DNA from: Acidobacteriota bacterium
Lineage (GTDB): Bacteria; Acidobacteriota; Terriglobia; Acidiferrales; UBA7541
Direction of reading: 5' to 3'
DNA length: 64,000 nt
Assembly: GCA_013289665.1 (NCBI GenBank)
Contig: JABCZN010000009.1
Location: 62,001 to 126,000, forward strand
A program made the position numbers and the translations under genes. Positions 44,597 through 53,816 of this stretch are shown piece by piece. Numbering within the stretch: position 1 is the stretch's first letter; each line of letters starts with the position of its first letter. The notes under the pieces are model-generated. The model was not told the DNA's origin. It saw only the letters and a program-made list of their open reading frames with translations, and did not search any database.

Positions 44597-46474
44597 ATGG
44601 ACAACAAACAGATTGCACGGATTTTGCGGGAGACCGCGTCACTTTTGCAGATTGACGGGGCGATCATCGGGCGCTACCGGAGTTATGAGAAGGCGGCGGA
44701 ACTGATTGACAGCTTGCCGGAGTCGGTGGAGCAGTTGGTGGCTACACCGGAGAAGTTGACGGAGTTGCCGGGGATTGGCGACCGGATGGTGGAGCATCTG
44801 CAGGAGATCGTCGAGAGCGGCGATTACTCGCTGCGGAAGAAATTGCTGAAGAAATATCCGGAGACGATTCTGGATTTGCTGAATCTGCAATCGCTGGGGC
44901 CGAAGAAGGTGGCTTTTTTGTGGAGCAAGTTCAAGGCGGGCAGCGTGGCGGACGTGGAGAAACTGGCGAAGGAAGGCAAGCTGCGGGATTTGCCGGGATT
45001 TGGAGAGAAGAGCGAGCAGAATATTTTGAAGGCGGTGGAGGTGTTCAAGAAGTCGTCGGGAAGATTTTTGATCAGCCGGGGAGAAGAGGCGGCGATTGCG
45101 ATTTCGGCGCACATCGGGAAGGCGGGGAAAGGCGTGGAGAGCGTGACACCGGCGGGCTCGCTGAGGCGAGGCAAGGAGACCGTGGGAGATCTGGATTTAC
45201 TGGTGACCCTGGCGCCGGGGCATACGAAGCAGAAGGAAGTGGATGCGCTTGCGGCGCACATTTTGAAGTTTCCGGGGATTGACCAGACGCTGGCGCACGG
45301 CGAGAACAAGGTTAGTTTCACGCTGCAGGATGGGCTGCAGGTGGATGTGCGTTTACTGGAGAAGGAGAATTTTGGGGCGGCGCTGCTTTATTTTACGGGG
45401 TCGAAAGAACACAACGTGGCTTTGCGCGGGCGCGCGAACGACATGGGGTTTACGTTGAACGAGTATGAATTGGCGATGTTGGGAGAAGGCGAAGAAGGAA
45501 AAGGCAAACCCAAGAGCGGGCCGGGCCCTTCGGACAGATTGAAGGCAGGCAAGCCCGGCCCCTTGAAAGGAGAGGAGGAGGCGAAGAAAGGGCGGCGGGT
45601 GGCGGGGCGGACGGAGGAGGAGATTTACGCGAAGTTGAAGATGGAGTATGTGCCGCCGGAATTGCGGGAGAACACGGGGGAGATTGCGGTGGCGGAAAAC
45701 TACAAGCTGCCGAAATTGATTGAGCTGCGGGATCTGAAGGGCGACCTGCAGATGCATACGACGGCCAGTGACGGGAAGAATTCGATTGAGGAGATGGCGG
45801 AGGCAGCGCGGGCGCTGGGGCACGACTACATCGCGATCACGGACCACTCGAAAGCGGTGACGGTGGCGAATGGGTTGGATGAAAAGCGGATGGCGGCGCA
45901 TATCAAGAATTTGCGGGCAGCGGACGAGAAGGGGCTGGGAATCCGGGTGCTGGCGGGGTCGGAAGTGGATATTTTGAAGGACGGGTCGCTGGATTATCCA
46001 GATGAGATTCTGGCGCAATTGGATGTGGTGGTGTGCTCGATCCATTCCTATTTCAATCTGGAGCAGGCGGCGATGACCGAGCGGATGCTGGCGGCGATCG
46101 AGAATCCGTACACGCAAATTATCGCGCACCCGACGGGGCGGCTGCTGTTGCGGCGGGATCCGATTGATTACGACATGGAGAAGGTGCTGGGCGCATGCGC
46201 GAAGCACGGGGTGGCGATGGAGTGCAATTCCTATCCCGACCGGTTGGATCTGAAGGATGTGTATCTGAGGATGTGCAAGGAGCGCGGAGTGAAGGTGGTA
46301 ATTTCGACGGACTCGCATAATACGGGGAATTTATCGTTGATACGGTACGGGGTGGTAATGGGGCGGCGGGGGTGGTTGGAGAAGAAGGATGTGATTAATA
46401 CGTTGCCGACGAAGGAGTTTTTGGAGGAGTTGCGGGAGAAGCCGGGGAGTAAGAGGAAGGCGGCCAAGAAGTAG
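44597..46474 (+). CDS. polX: PolX-family DNA polymerase/3'-5' exonuclease (Pol beta-like + PHP)
   Basis: A 625-residue protein. The N-terminal helix-hairpin-helix part (LPGIGDRMVEHLQEIV and LPGFGEKSEQNIL) is followed by the nucleotidyltransferase centre (AGSLRRGKETVGDLDLLVT, VDVRLL) and a C-terminal PHP nuclease domain from about residue 380 (DLQMHTTASDG, YIAITDHSKA, STDSHNTG). It acts in gap-filling repair. Between the two domains (about residues 303-330) there is an in-frame stretch KSGPGPSDRLKAGKPGPLKG encoded by a copy of an intergenic hairpin repeat. Confidence 0.93.
   Translation: MDNKQIARILRETASLLQIDGAIIGRYRSYEKAAELIDSLPESVEQLVATPEKLTELPGIGDRMVEHLQEIVESGDYSLRKKLLKKYPETILDLLNLQSLGPKKVAFLWSKFKAGSVADVEKLAKEGKLRDLPGFGEKSEQNILKAVEVFKKSSGRFLISRGEEAAIAISAHIGKAGKGVESVTPAGSLRRGKETVGDLDLLVTLAPGHTKQKEVDALAAHILKFPGIDQTLAHGENKVSFTLQDGLQVDVRLLEKENFGAALLYFTGSKEHNVALRGRANDMGFTLNEYELAMLGEGEEGKGKPKSGPGPSDRLKAGKPGPLKGEEEAKKGRRVAGRTEEEIYAKLKMEYVPPELRENTGEIAVAENYKLPKLIELRDLKGDLQMHTTASDGKNSIEEMAEAARALGHDYIAITDHSKAVTVANGLDEKRMAAHIKNLRAADEKGLGIRVLAGSEVDILKDGSLDYPDEILAQLDVVVCSIHSYFNLEQAAMTERMLAAIENPYTQIIAHPTGRLLLRRDPIDYDMEKVLGACAKHGVAMECNSYPDRLDLKDVYLRMCKERGVKVVISTDSHNTGNLSLIRYGVVMGRRGWLEKKDVINTLPTKEFLEELREKPGSKRKAAKK
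45505..45572. repeat. repeat-derived insertion inside polX
   Basis: AAACCCAAGAGCGGGCCGGG and GGCAAGCCCGGCCCC match the intergenic unit at 53702-53738 (AAACCCAAGAGCGGGCCGGG, then AGCCCGGCCCCTACA). The insertion keeps the reading frame and lies in the interdomain linker. Confidence 0.65.
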
Positions 46475-46700
46475 GAGAAGAAAGAAGGCTGAACAGAGAG
46501 GCGCCGAGATCGCAGAGAAGAGGGAGAACGGACGGTGGGCGGCGTTGGTGTAGAAGAGCCCACCCTTTCCGGGCGGCGCAAAAGGCACCCTCAAGCACCC
46601 CGGTGCCCCAGCTCGACCGGGAAAAGACGGGAAATCCACAGGGAACATTTTGCGGGGGAAATGCGTTTCTGGATACAGGACGAGTTGCGGAGGCCTATTT
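46475..46700. repeat. dispersed repeat block
   Basis: GAACAGAGAGGCGCCGAGATCGCAGAG tract and an AGAGCCCACCCTTTCCGGGCGG/AGGCACCC unit (46556-46595), which recurs at about 57010, 60530 and 62059. Confidence 0.55.
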
Positions 46701-47615
46701 ATGAGGAGAGGATTGGAGCGGCGCATGACGATGCTGGCGGCTGGAATGCGGATACGGATGGCTCACCACGTGGTATTGCTTGGGGCTTTGTTCTGTGGGG
46801 GGATGCTGCTGGTGCCGGGCGGGGTGCTCGCAGATGAGGTGGCGAAGACTTTTGCTGTGTCGGGGCACGCTCATGTGCGGGTGCAGACAGATGATGGGTC
46901 CGTGAGGGTGTCCACAGGAGATATCAAGCAGGTGGAAATTCGGGTCGAATATACCGGGTACAAGCTGGATCGGGATTTGCAGGTTAGCACTTCGCAGAAT
47001 GGGGATTCGGTCGAAGTGACGGCGCGGACGCACGGCGGAAATTGGTTCAATTTTGGAGTACGGCACTCGAGCTTGCGGGTGGAAGTGCACATGCCGAAGA
47101 ACGCGGATCTGGAGGTGACTTCGGGGGATGGGTCGGTGGAGGCGGATTCGATTAATGGGAATCTGGATGTGAAGACAGGCGATGGGCATATCTCGGTGCA
47201 GGGAGCGAAGGGGAATATCCGACTGCACACGGGCGACGGGCACATTGAGGGGCGCGCGTTGGATGGCCGGGCGGAGATTACTACGGGCGATGGACACGTG
47301 AATGTGGAAGGGCGATTTGACGCGCTGAGTATCAGGACGGGGGATGGCAACGTGACCGCGCGGGCGGGCAAGGGGTCGACGGTGGCTTCGGCGTGGAATA
47401 TTCATACGGGAGATGGAAGTGTGGATCTGGATTTGCCGGGGGAGATGCAGGCGAACCTGGATGCTAGCACGCATGATGGGCGCATCAGCTTGGGGATTCC
47501 GGTGATGGTGGAGGGGACGTTTAGTTCGACGAAGATTCTGGGGAAGATGAATGGCGGCGGGCAGACGATTGTGGTTCGGACGGGGGATGGGTCGATACAC
47601 TTGAATAAGAGCTGA
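46701..47615 (+). CDS. DUF4097 family beta-repeat protein, exported
   Basis: A 304-residue protein. The N-terminus has a signal or anchor segment (HHVVLLGALFCGGMLLVPGGVLA). The body is a series of short beta repeats with a TGDG motif, seen at least seven times (TGDGHISV, TGDGHIEG, TTGDGHVNV, TGDGNVTA, TGDGSVDL, TGDGSIHL). Such repeats form a right-handed beta-helix; the family is annotated as putative adhesin. ATG 46701 is chosen because GGAGG lies seven bases before it. Function is unknown; a periplasmic or surface role is inferred. Confidence 0.88.
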   Translation: MRRGLERRMTMLAAGMRIRMAHHVVLLGALFCGGMLLVPGGVLADEVAKTFAVSGHAHVRVQTDDGSVRVSTGDIKQVEIRVEYTGYKLDRDLQVSTSQNGDSVEVTARTHGGNWFNFGVRHSSLRVEVHMPKNADLEVTSGDGSVEADSINGNLDVKTGDGHISVQGAKGNIRLHTGDGHIEGRALDGRAEITTGDGHVNVEGRFDALSIRTGDGNVTARAGKGSTVASAWNIHTGDGSVDLDLPGEMQANLDASTHDGRISLGIPVMVEGTFSSTKILGKMNGGGQTIVVRTGDGSIHLNKS

Positions 47616-47666
47616 GACGGGAAGGCGCGAACAGATTCAAGCGGACAGGGAGCAGGGTGCGGCAAG

Positions 47667-47699
47667 CGGCACGGTTCGGACTGTGCCGTTCTTCTTTTT
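47667..47699 (+). terminator. intrinsic terminator after the DUF4097 gene
   Basis: CGGCAC/GTGCCG stem (47667-47672 and 47683-47688) followed by TTCTTCTTTTT, about 50 bases after the stop codon. Confidence 0.6.
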
Positions 47700-47966
47700 G
47701 GAGGGAACTTAACGCCCCGACCAGGTCGGCGTAAACGCCTTCTGCCGAGGAAGCGCGCAGAAGCCGCTGAGAAGAGGAGAAATTGGAGCGTACGGGTACT
47801 GGGAAAGGAGTTCTAGGACTCGATTGAAGGGCGTGTGAACTGGATGGCAGAAATGTCGTCTGGCGGGGACAGAAGTTGGATGGAGAAGAACGTAAGTTGA
47901 AGTAAAGGAAGAGCTGGAAGATGGCAGGAGGCTTGCTCTGGATAAAGGTGTTGGGGGGGTGAGCCG
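47700..47966. repeat. repeat tract, no gene
   Basis: CTTAACGCCCCGACCAGGTC and GGCGTAAACGCC (47707-47738), related to tracts near 36784 and 61978. The rest is purine-rich and without a frame of protein-like composition. Confidence 0.45.
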
Positions 47967-48056
47967 ATGGTGGTGATGATTCTCGGTTTGGCTGTGTTTG
48001 GGTTGTTTGTGTTTTCGTTGCTGACCTCGTATTTCTCAGAGCGGCGTCGGTCCTGA
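47967..48056 (+). CDS. possible 29-residue single-helix membrane peptide
   Basis: ATG 47967, preceded by GGGGGGGTGAG, encodes MVVMILGLAVFGLFVFSLL followed by TSYFSERRRS and TGA: one hydrophobic helix with a basic C-terminus, the layout of small regulatory membrane proteins. A terminator hairpin begins inside its last codons, which supports a real transcript. No family recognised. Confidence 0.4.
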   Translation: MVVMILGLAVFGLFVFSLLTSYFSERRRS

Positions 48057-48068
48057 CGCCGCTTTTAT
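48040..48068 (+). terminator. intrinsic terminator overlapping the small peptide gene
   Basis: Perfect nine-base stem AGCGGCGTC/GACGCCGCT (48040-48048 and 48055-48063) with a six-base loop, followed by TTTTA. Confidence 0.75.
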
Positions 48069-48291
48069 TCTAAGCAAAATCTGAGCCGCAGTTCCCTGCC
48101 CTGGTTTTGGGGGATTGAGAATTGGTGTGGACATGGGTCTTGTCGAAGAGGAGCGTGCCGCGCCTGGCTAGAGCGCTTTTGTGTTTTGGTGATTGGATCC
48201 CCGGGCTGGCGCCCGAGGCTGACTTGTTCCGCGCCTTCGCCGCCTGGGAGATGGGCAAGCCTCAGGCCTTGAAGGCCCGAGCTACAAGCGA

Positions 48292-48639
48292 CTACTTTGC
48301 GGCGAGGCGGGCGTCGACGGCGTCGAGGGTGCGGAGAGAGTAGATTAGGGTGGCACCGGCGTTCATGGCCATGGCGACACCGAGGGCTTCGGCGATTTCT
48401 TCGCGGGTGGCGCCGGCTTTGAGGGCGTTATCGGTGTGGATGGTGATGCACCCATCGCAGTGGGTGGTGACGGCGACGGCGAGAGAGATGAGTTCGCGGA
48501 CTTTCGGGCCGAGCTTGGAGTCCTTGGCGTTGGCGGCGGACAGGGTCTGGTAGCCGCGGACCGAATCAGGCGTGAGTTTCATGAATTGGGAAAGTTGGGC
48601 ACCGATTTGTTTATGGTATTCATTCCAATCGAGCATCAT
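48292..48639 (-). CDS. carboxymuconolactone decarboxylase/AhpD-like protein
   Basis: A 115-residue helical protein with the redox motif CDGCITIHT (CxxC followed by His) typical of AhpD-like members of the family, plus KVRELISLAVAVTTHC and GATREEIAEALGVAMAMNAG. Such proteins are usually alkylhydroperoxidase partners or thiol peroxidases. ATG 48639 has GGAGG six bases upstream; the longer frame is rejected. Monocistronic. Confidence 0.9.
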   Translation of the reverse strand: MMLDWNEYHKQIGAQLSQFMKLTPDSVRGYQTLSAANAKDSKLGPKVRELISLAVAVTTHCDGCITIHTDNALKAGATREEIAEALGVAMAMNAGATLIYSLRTLDAVDARLAAK

Positions 48640-48923
48640 GAGAGGCCTCCAAAATGAGGTGAGACGATGAAACTTGGAAAGTATACGACAGAAGGAGTGC
48701 CGGGCGATTGCTCGATGGTGCATGGATAGAAAACGGGAATCGGAAAACAGAAAACAGGAGGAGTAAAGACCGAACGCAGACACGCGGAGTGCGGTGAGGA
48801 TTCACAGAGGAGAGGAAGAGTAGAGTACACCCGAGAGCTGGCAGAAGGGTCAAAGAGGGCTCGGAGAAGTGAGATCGTGGCTTTCGAAGGTCAGGGCCCA
48901 GCCTTAAAAGCCAAGGGGCAGTC

Positions 48924-49451
48924 TCAAGTTCCGCTGTTTGGGTAGCGTGACGGGAGGTCGAGCGACATTAGGATTTCGTCGGCGTATTGGTTGTTGTGCT
49001 TGAGGGCGTTTTTTTCGAGGCCGTACGGGCGAAAGCCGAGGGTTTGGTAGAGACGGATGGCGGGTTGGTTGTCGCTGACTACGGCGAGTTGGACTTGTTC
49101 TACTTTTTGACGGGCAGTGGCGATTACGGCCTGGACGAGCAGGCGGCCGGCGCCCATGCGGCGTGCGGCGGGGCGGACGTACATGGCCCGGAGGAGGCCC
49201 TTGTGGGATTCCTTGAGGCCGGAGGCGATGGTGAAGCTGGCGGTGCCGATCAGCTCGGAGTTTTGGTAGGCGCCGAAGACGGCGGAGTTGGTTAGCCAGC
49301 CGGTGTAGCGGGTGAGAGGCTCATCCCTTTCGAATTCGTAGGTGCTGCCGAAGGCTTCCGGGTTCAGGCGGAGGCCTTCGAGGCGGAGTTCGCGGAAGGA
49401 TTCGGCGTCGGCGGGGGTTAGCTGGCGGATCTGGATTTTGGAGGGAGGCAT
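48924..49451 (-). CDS. GNAT family N-acetyltransferase
   Basis: A 175-residue acetyltransferase. The fold elements are present: IQIRQLTPADAESFRELRLEGL, the acetyl-CoA loop VRPAARRMGAGRLLVQAVIATA, and DNQPAIRLYQTLGFRPYG at the C-terminus. It could acetylate a small amine or a protein N-terminus. ATG 49451 is preceded by no strong ribosome binding site. Monocistronic and divergent from icd. Confidence 0.9.
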   Translation of the reverse strand: MPPSKIQIRQLTPADAESFRELRLEGLRLNPEAFGSTYEFERDEPLTRYTGWLTNSAVFGAYQNSELIGTASFTIASGLKESHKGLLRAMYVRPAARRMGAGRLLVQAVIATARQKVEQVQLAVVSDNQPAIRLYQTLGFRPYGLEKNALKHNNQYADEILMSLDLPSRYPNSGT

Positions 49452-49750
49452 GATTATAGATAACTCAAGAATGGGGAGTCGGACAAGATTTTTGGGGAAT
49501 GAGGGAATTTCGGGGTGAGGGTTGCGGTGTGATATTGTTTTGGGTTCGGTGATGGGCGCTGGTCGCATGCGTGGGGAAGAGGGAAAATCCCAACGCAGAG
49601 ACGCTCGGGACAGAGAGGAAGCGCAGAGAAAGAGGAAGAGCAGGGGGCTGGCTTCGAATGCCGGCGCTACATTCAGGAATTAAGAGAACGGACACAGGCG
49701 CCCGCCTCAGAAGGCGGCCGCCAGGAAGGCCGGGGAGCCGGGGGACAATT
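49452..49750. repeat. dispersed repeat block upstream of icd
   Basis: CCCAACGCAGAGACGCTCGGGACAGAG tract (49589-49615) and a GGCGCCCGCCTCAGAAGGCGG hairpin (about 49698-49718). A frame passes through this block into icd but is not translated in my view. Confidence 0.5.
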
Positions 49751-51172
49751 ATGAAGACTAGTTATAACGGGGTGGCGGTGCCGGGGGATGGCAAGGGGAT
49801 CGGGTATGAAGGCGGCGCGCTGAAGGTGCCGGACAATCCGATTATTCCGTTTATTGAGGGCGACGGGACGGGGAGAGATATCTGGAAGGCGTCGCGGCGG
49901 GTGTTTGATGCGGCGGTGGAGAAGGCGTACGGGGGGAAGCGGCGCGTGGCGTGGTTTGAGGTGTTTGCGGGAGAGAAGGCGTTCAATACGTTCAAGCAGT
50001 GGCTGCCGGATGAGACGGTGGATGCGGCGCGGGATTTTCGGGTGTCCATCAAGGGGCCGCTGACTACTCCTGTGGGGGGCGGGATTCGTTCGCTGAATGT
50101 GGCGCTGCGGCAGATTCTGGATTTGTATGCTTGCGTGCGTCCGGTGCGGTATTTCCAGGGAGTTCCCTCCCCTGTTCGGGAGCCGGAAAAGATGGATGTT
50201 GTGATTTTCCGGGAGAACACGGAAGACGTCTACATCGGGATTGAGTGGAAGAGCGGAACGCCGGAAGTGAAGAAGTTGCTGGAATTTTTGAACAAGGAAA
50301 TGTTGAGCGGAGGGAAGAAACAGATCCGGATGGATTCGGGCGTGGGAATCAAGCCGATTTCGCCGTTTGGGACGAAGCGGCTGGTGCGGCGGGCGATTCA
50401 GTATGCGCTGGCACACAAGCGGCCGCTGGTGACGCTGGTGCATAAGGGGAACATTCAGAAGTTTACCGAAGGCGCGTTTCGCGATTGGGGCTATGAGCTG
50501 GCGGTGGAGGAGTTTCGCGCTGAGACGGTAACGGAGCGGGAAAGCTGGATTCTGGGCAATTTGGAGAAGAATCCGGAGCTTACAGTGGAACAAAACGCGG
50601 CGATGATCGAGCCGGGGTTGGAGCAGGCGACGGAGGAGTTTAAGAAGGCGATTTATGCCGAGGTGAAGCGGACTTTGGATGCAATTGAGAGCTCGCATGG
50701 GAAGGGCCAGTGGAAGAAGAAACTGATGGTGAATGACCGGATCGCGGATTCGGTGTTTCAGCAGATGCTGCTGCGGCCGAATGAGTACAGCGTGCTGGCG
50801 ACACCCAATTTGAATGGGGATTATTTGAGCGATGCTTGCGCGGCGCAGGTGGGGGGATTGGGGATTGCGCCGGGGTCGAATATTGGCGATGGGTATGGGG
50901 TGTTTGAGGCTACGCACGGGACGGCGCCGAAGTATGCGGATAAGGATGTGATTAATCCGAGTTCGGTGATGCTTAGCGGGGCGATGATGTTTGAGTTTAT
51001 GGGTTGGAAGGAAGCGGCGAAGTTGATTGAGGATGGGATAGCCAAGACGATCCAGCAGAAGAGGGTGACGTACGATTTGGAGCGGTTGATGACCGGCGGG
51101 ACGAAGTTGGGGACGAGCGCATTTGCGTCGGCGATTATTGAGAACATGGTGGGATTGGCGGCGGGGAGGTAG
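49751..51172 (+). CDS. icd: NADP-dependent isocitrate dehydrogenase
   Basis: A 473-residue TCA-cycle enzyme that converts isocitrate to 2-oxoglutarate. Motifs: [14 protein letters not shown], substrate loop [11 protein letters not shown] with the regulatory Ser, [33 protein letters not shown] and [20 protein letters not shown]. Slightly longer than the E. coli enzyme because of an extended region before PNLNGDY. It is followed at 51365 by mdh in the same direction, so TCA genes are clustered; repeats fill the 192-base gap. Confidence 0.95.
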   Translation: MKTSYNGVAVPGDGKGIGYEGGALKVPDNPIIPFIEGDGTGRDIWKASRRVFDAAVEKAYGGKRRVAWFEVFAGEKAFNTFKQWLPDETVDAARDFRVSIKGPLTTPVGGGIRSLNVALRQILDLYACVRPVRYFQGVPSPVREPEKMDVVIFRENTEDVYIGIEWKSGTPEVKKLLEFLNKEMLSGGKKQIRMDSGVGIKPISPFGTKRLVRRAIQYALAHKRPLVTLVHKGNIQKFTEGAFRDWGYELAVEEFRAETVTERESWILGNLEKNPELTVEQNAAMIEPGLEQATEEFKKAIYAEVKRTLDAIESSHGKGQWKKKLMVNDRIADSVFQQMLLRPNEYSVLATPNLNGDYLSDACAAQVGGLGIAPGSNIGDGYGVFEATHGTAPKYADKDVINPSSVMLSGAMMFEFMGWKEAAKLIEDGIAKTIQQKRVTYDLERLMTGGTKLGTSAFASAIIENMVGLAAGR

Positions 51173-51259
51173 TTGGAAAATGGAATTTGGAAAATAGAAA
51201 ATGGGAAGAGGGATCGTCACATAAAGGTCGGGCGTTCGTGGCCGATTGTTTACCACCGG

Positions 51260-51345
51260 GATGTGCGAACGTGGGATTTAACACAGAGTGCACTGAGGTA
51301 GGAACACGGAGTTCACAGAGTTTGGAAGAGAAGAAAAGAAGGAAT
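51260..51345. repeat. dispersed 'CGCAGAG'-family tract between icd and mdh
   Basis: TTTAACACAGAGTGCACTGAGG and GAACACGGAGTTCACAGAGTTTGG, a typical copy of the family. Confidence 0.55.
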
Positions 51346-51364
51346 TAGGACCGAGGAGAAGAAG

Positions 51365-52306
51365 ATGAGCAGGAAGAAGGTTACGGTGGTGGGTGGTGGA
51401 TTTGTGGGGTCGACTACGGCGCAGAGGATTGTGGATCTGGAGCTGGCGGATGTGGTGTTGACGGATATTTTGGAGGGGGCGCCCGCGGGAAAGGCGTTGG
51501 ATATGGTGGAGTCGACGCCAATTACGCGGACGGATTCGTTTGCTACGGGAATTTCCACGGCTAATGGAGATTACAGCGCTACGGCTGGCAGCGATGTGGT
51601 GGTGATTACGGCAGGATTTCCGCGGAAGCCGGGGATGAGCCGCGACGATTTACTGAAGGCGAATTACGACGTGGTGAAGGCGGTGGTGGAGCAGATTGTG
51701 AAGCACTCGCCAGACTGCATCATCGTGGTGGTGACGAATCCGCTGGATGCGATGGCGCAGGCGGCGTTTCGCGTGAGCGGGTTTCCGAAGAACCGCGTGC
51801 TGGGAATGGCGGGGGTACTGGATTCGGCGCGGATGAGCGCGTTTGTGGCGATGGAGTGCAAGGTGAGCGTGGAGAATGTGCACTCGTTTGTGCTGGGCGG
51901 GCATGGAGACGACATGGTGCCGCTACCACGGTATTCGACGGTGGCGGGAATTCCTTTGCCGGATTTGCTGCCGAAGGAACGGATTGACGCGATTGTGGAG
52001 CGGACGCGGAAGGGCGGCGCGGAAATTGTGAATTTGCTGAAGACGGGGTCGGCGTATTATGCGCCTTCGGCGGCGGCGGTGGAGATGGTGGAAGCGATTT
52101 TGAAAGACAAGAAGAAGATTCTGCCGTGCGCGGTTTATCTGGAGGGCGAGTATGGGATTAAAGGGTTGTTTGTTGGTGTGCCGGTGAAGTTGGGGGCGGG
52201 CGGCGCGGAAGAGATTATTCAGATTAAGTTGACGGCGGAGGAAAATGTGGCGCTGCAGAAGTCGGCGGGGAGCGTGAAGGAGTTGGTGGGAGTGTTGGGG
52301 ATTTAA
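51365..52306 (+). CDS. mdh: malate dehydrogenase
   Basis: A 313-residue NAD-dependent enzyme of the LDH/MDH superfamily. [12 protein letters not shown] is the nucleotide loop; [14 protein letters not shown] carries the arginines that select malate over lactate; VVTNPLDAM and the catalytic His in [10 protein letters not shown] follow. It oxidises malate to oxaloacetate in the TCA cycle. Length and motifs match the lactate-dehydrogenase-like bacterial MDH group. Confidence 0.95.
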   Translation: MSRKKVTVVGGGFVGSTTAQRIVDLELADVVLTDILEGAPAGKALDMVESTPITRTDSFATGISTANGDYSATAGSDVVVITAGFPRKPGMSRDDLLKANYDVVKAVVEQIVKHSPDCIIVVVTNPLDAMAQAAFRVSGFPKNRVLGMAGVLDSARMSAFVAMECKVSVENVHSFVLGGHGDDMVPLPRYSTVAGIPLPDLLPKERIDAIVERTRKGGAEIVNLLKTGSAYYAPSAAAVEMVEAILKDKKKILPCAVYLEGEYGIKGLFVGVPVKLGAGGAEEIIQIKLTAEENVALQKSAGSVKELVGVLGI

Positions 52307-52393
52307 CTGGAAGAAGGATGAGGAAATCGAAATAGCGAAGGATAGAAAACAGAGGCGCGCGTGGCAGGATAGATCGTTGACGAGCGTGAGGTT

Positions 52394-52825
52394 TTGGTGG
52401 ACTTCAGGAAGTTGCTTGGCTTTAAGACGATTTATGGGCCAGCGATATCGGTCGGCGTGCGGGATATGGAGCGAGCGGTCGCGTGGTACTGCGACAAACT
52501 GGAGCTCGACCACGAGCCGAAGAGAACCGACGTTTCCGAAGTGAAAATTGGATATCCCGGTGGGGAATTTGACCTAGTCCCCCTGATTCTTCTTGTGAAG
52601 ATTCCCGAAGGGCACAGTAATGTTTATGCAGGGCGTCATCCTGTAATTTTCACCAGAAGATTGCAGGAAGTGCATGAGAAACTTGCTTCCAACGGGATTG
52701 CAGTTGGAGCGATTGAGCAGGATTCGGCGGGAAATAGCTTTTTCAGATTTGTGGATTGCGAGGGAAACCAAATCGAAATTTGCCTTGAGCCAGGTCTACA
52801 GCCGCGATCTGGGGTGAATCGATAG
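52394..52825 (+). CDS. VOC-superfamily (glyoxalase/dioxygenase fold) protein
   Basis: A 143-residue protein. AISVGVRDMERAVAWYCDKLEL is the first beta-alpha-beta unit and GNSFFRFVDCEGNQIEICLEP the last, with the metal-ligand-type Glu at its end. Most such single-domain proteins bind a divalent metal; the substrate cannot be named. GTG start. Its base use is less G-skewed than its neighbours. Confidence 0.85.
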   Translation: MVDFRKLLGFKTIYGPAISVGVRDMERAVAWYCDKLELDHEPKRTDVSEVKIGYPGGEFDLVPLILLVKIPEGHSNVYAGRHPVIFTRRLQEVHEKLASNGIAVGAIEQDSAGNSFFRFVDCEGNQIEICLEPGLQPRSGVNR

Positions 52826-52884
52826 CTGGCACGGATTCAGGAGTGTTTACGCGAGAGAAAACGGGGATCATAGAAGAAGCAGCG

Positions 52885-53460
52885 ATGCGCCAGAAACTGC
52901 ACATTATATTCATTGCCGCGTTCACTGTGCTAGCAATAGCGGTGCTGAACGCTGCTGCGAGCCCGGCCGGGGAAACGTATAAGCAAAATGAGCAGGGGTT
53001 GGAGAAGCAGTTTGAGGGTTTTTTGAAGGCTTACCAGAGGGGCGATGACAAGGGGATGGACGAGAGTTTTGGCGTGTTTCGCTTGCCAAAAGCGAAGGAA
53101 TGGTTTGGGGAACATTTTTCGGCGGAGGATGCGGCGAAGCTGGTTGCCGCTTACGATCGGGAAATGAGCGAAGCGGAAGCTTCGCTGATTGAAGACATGA
53201 ACAAGGCGGATCCTGGGAGCCGGTTCCGGGTGCGATGTGAAGCTCGGGGGGACAGTGGCGCGGGGCAAGGCAGTACGGGAGGGTATGGTTTTAAACCGGT
53301 GAAGCCGATAGCTGTGGAACAGTTCCGGTTGGAGTTCCGGTCGGGGAGCCACGATCAGAAATTTTCGTTTATTGCGAATTTTGTTTATGTGGACGGGGCG
53401 TACCGGTTTGTGGGCGGGGGTGGAGTGGCGTTCTGGGCGAAGCCGGGGGCGGGGCGGTGA
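52885..53460 (+). CDS. exported protein of unknown function
   Basis: A 191-residue protein with a signal peptide (LHIIFIAAFTVLAIAVLNAAAS) and a helical then beta-rich body (GLEKQFEGFLKAYQRGDDKGMDESFGVFRLP, then FSFIANFVYVDGAYRFVGGG). The ending YVDGAYRFVGGG is common in small acidobacterial secreted proteins of unknown role. A perfect hairpin terminator follows 80 bases later. Confidence 0.65.
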   Translation: MRQKLHIIFIAAFTVLAIAVLNAAASPAGETYKQNEQGLEKQFEGFLKAYQRGDDKGMDESFGVFRLPKAKEWFGEHFSAEDAAKLVAAYDREMSEAEASLIEDMNKADPGSRFRVRCEARGDSGAGQGSTGGYGFKPVKPIAVEQFRLEFRSGSHDQKFSFIANFVYVDGAYRFVGGGGVAFWAKPGAGR

Positions 53461-53816
53461 GGGGCAGGGAGAGAACGGATAAAGAGAGAAAAAGATAACG
53501 CAGCGACGCTGAGAGCGCAGAGTTTCGCAGAGGAGAGTCGGAGGGGCACGCCCGATAACGTGCCCCTCTTTTTTTGTAGCGCCGCGTTTTTTCTGAGCGG
53601 CCTACAAAAAGGAAGAAAACATAAGAGCCAATCTGAAGATGGGCCACTACAGAAGAAGAACCCAAGAGGGCGGGTAAAGCCGCCCCTACGTCAGCGAAGA
53701 GAAACCCAAGAGCGGGCCGGGCGAGCCCGGCCCCTACAAGAGCGCGAGGACCCCAGGAGCGCAGCCAGGAATGGCTGTGCCACAAGAGGCGAAGAGCGCT
53801 GACATAAAAGTCAGCG
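53461..53816. repeat. terminator and dense repeat block
   Basis: After a CAGCGACGCTGAGAGCGCAGAG tract and the terminator at 53541 come several hairpin units in series: GGGCGGGTAAAGCCGCCCC (about 53670-53690), AAACCCAAGAGCGGGCCGGG and AGCCCGGCCCCTACA (53702-53738), and GGAGCGCAGCCAGGAATGGCTGTGCCACA (53755-53783). The second and third match insertions inside polX and ribF. Confidence 0.65.
53541..53575 (+). terminator. intrinsic terminator
   Basis: Perfect ten-base stem GAGGGGCACG/CGTGCCCCTC (53541-53550 and 53559-53568) with a run of T. Confidence 0.85.

Noticed and set aside
49571-49750. N-terminal extension of isocitrate dehydrogenase
   Set aside because: The added residues are encoded by repeat tracts; the enzyme family begins near ATG 49751.
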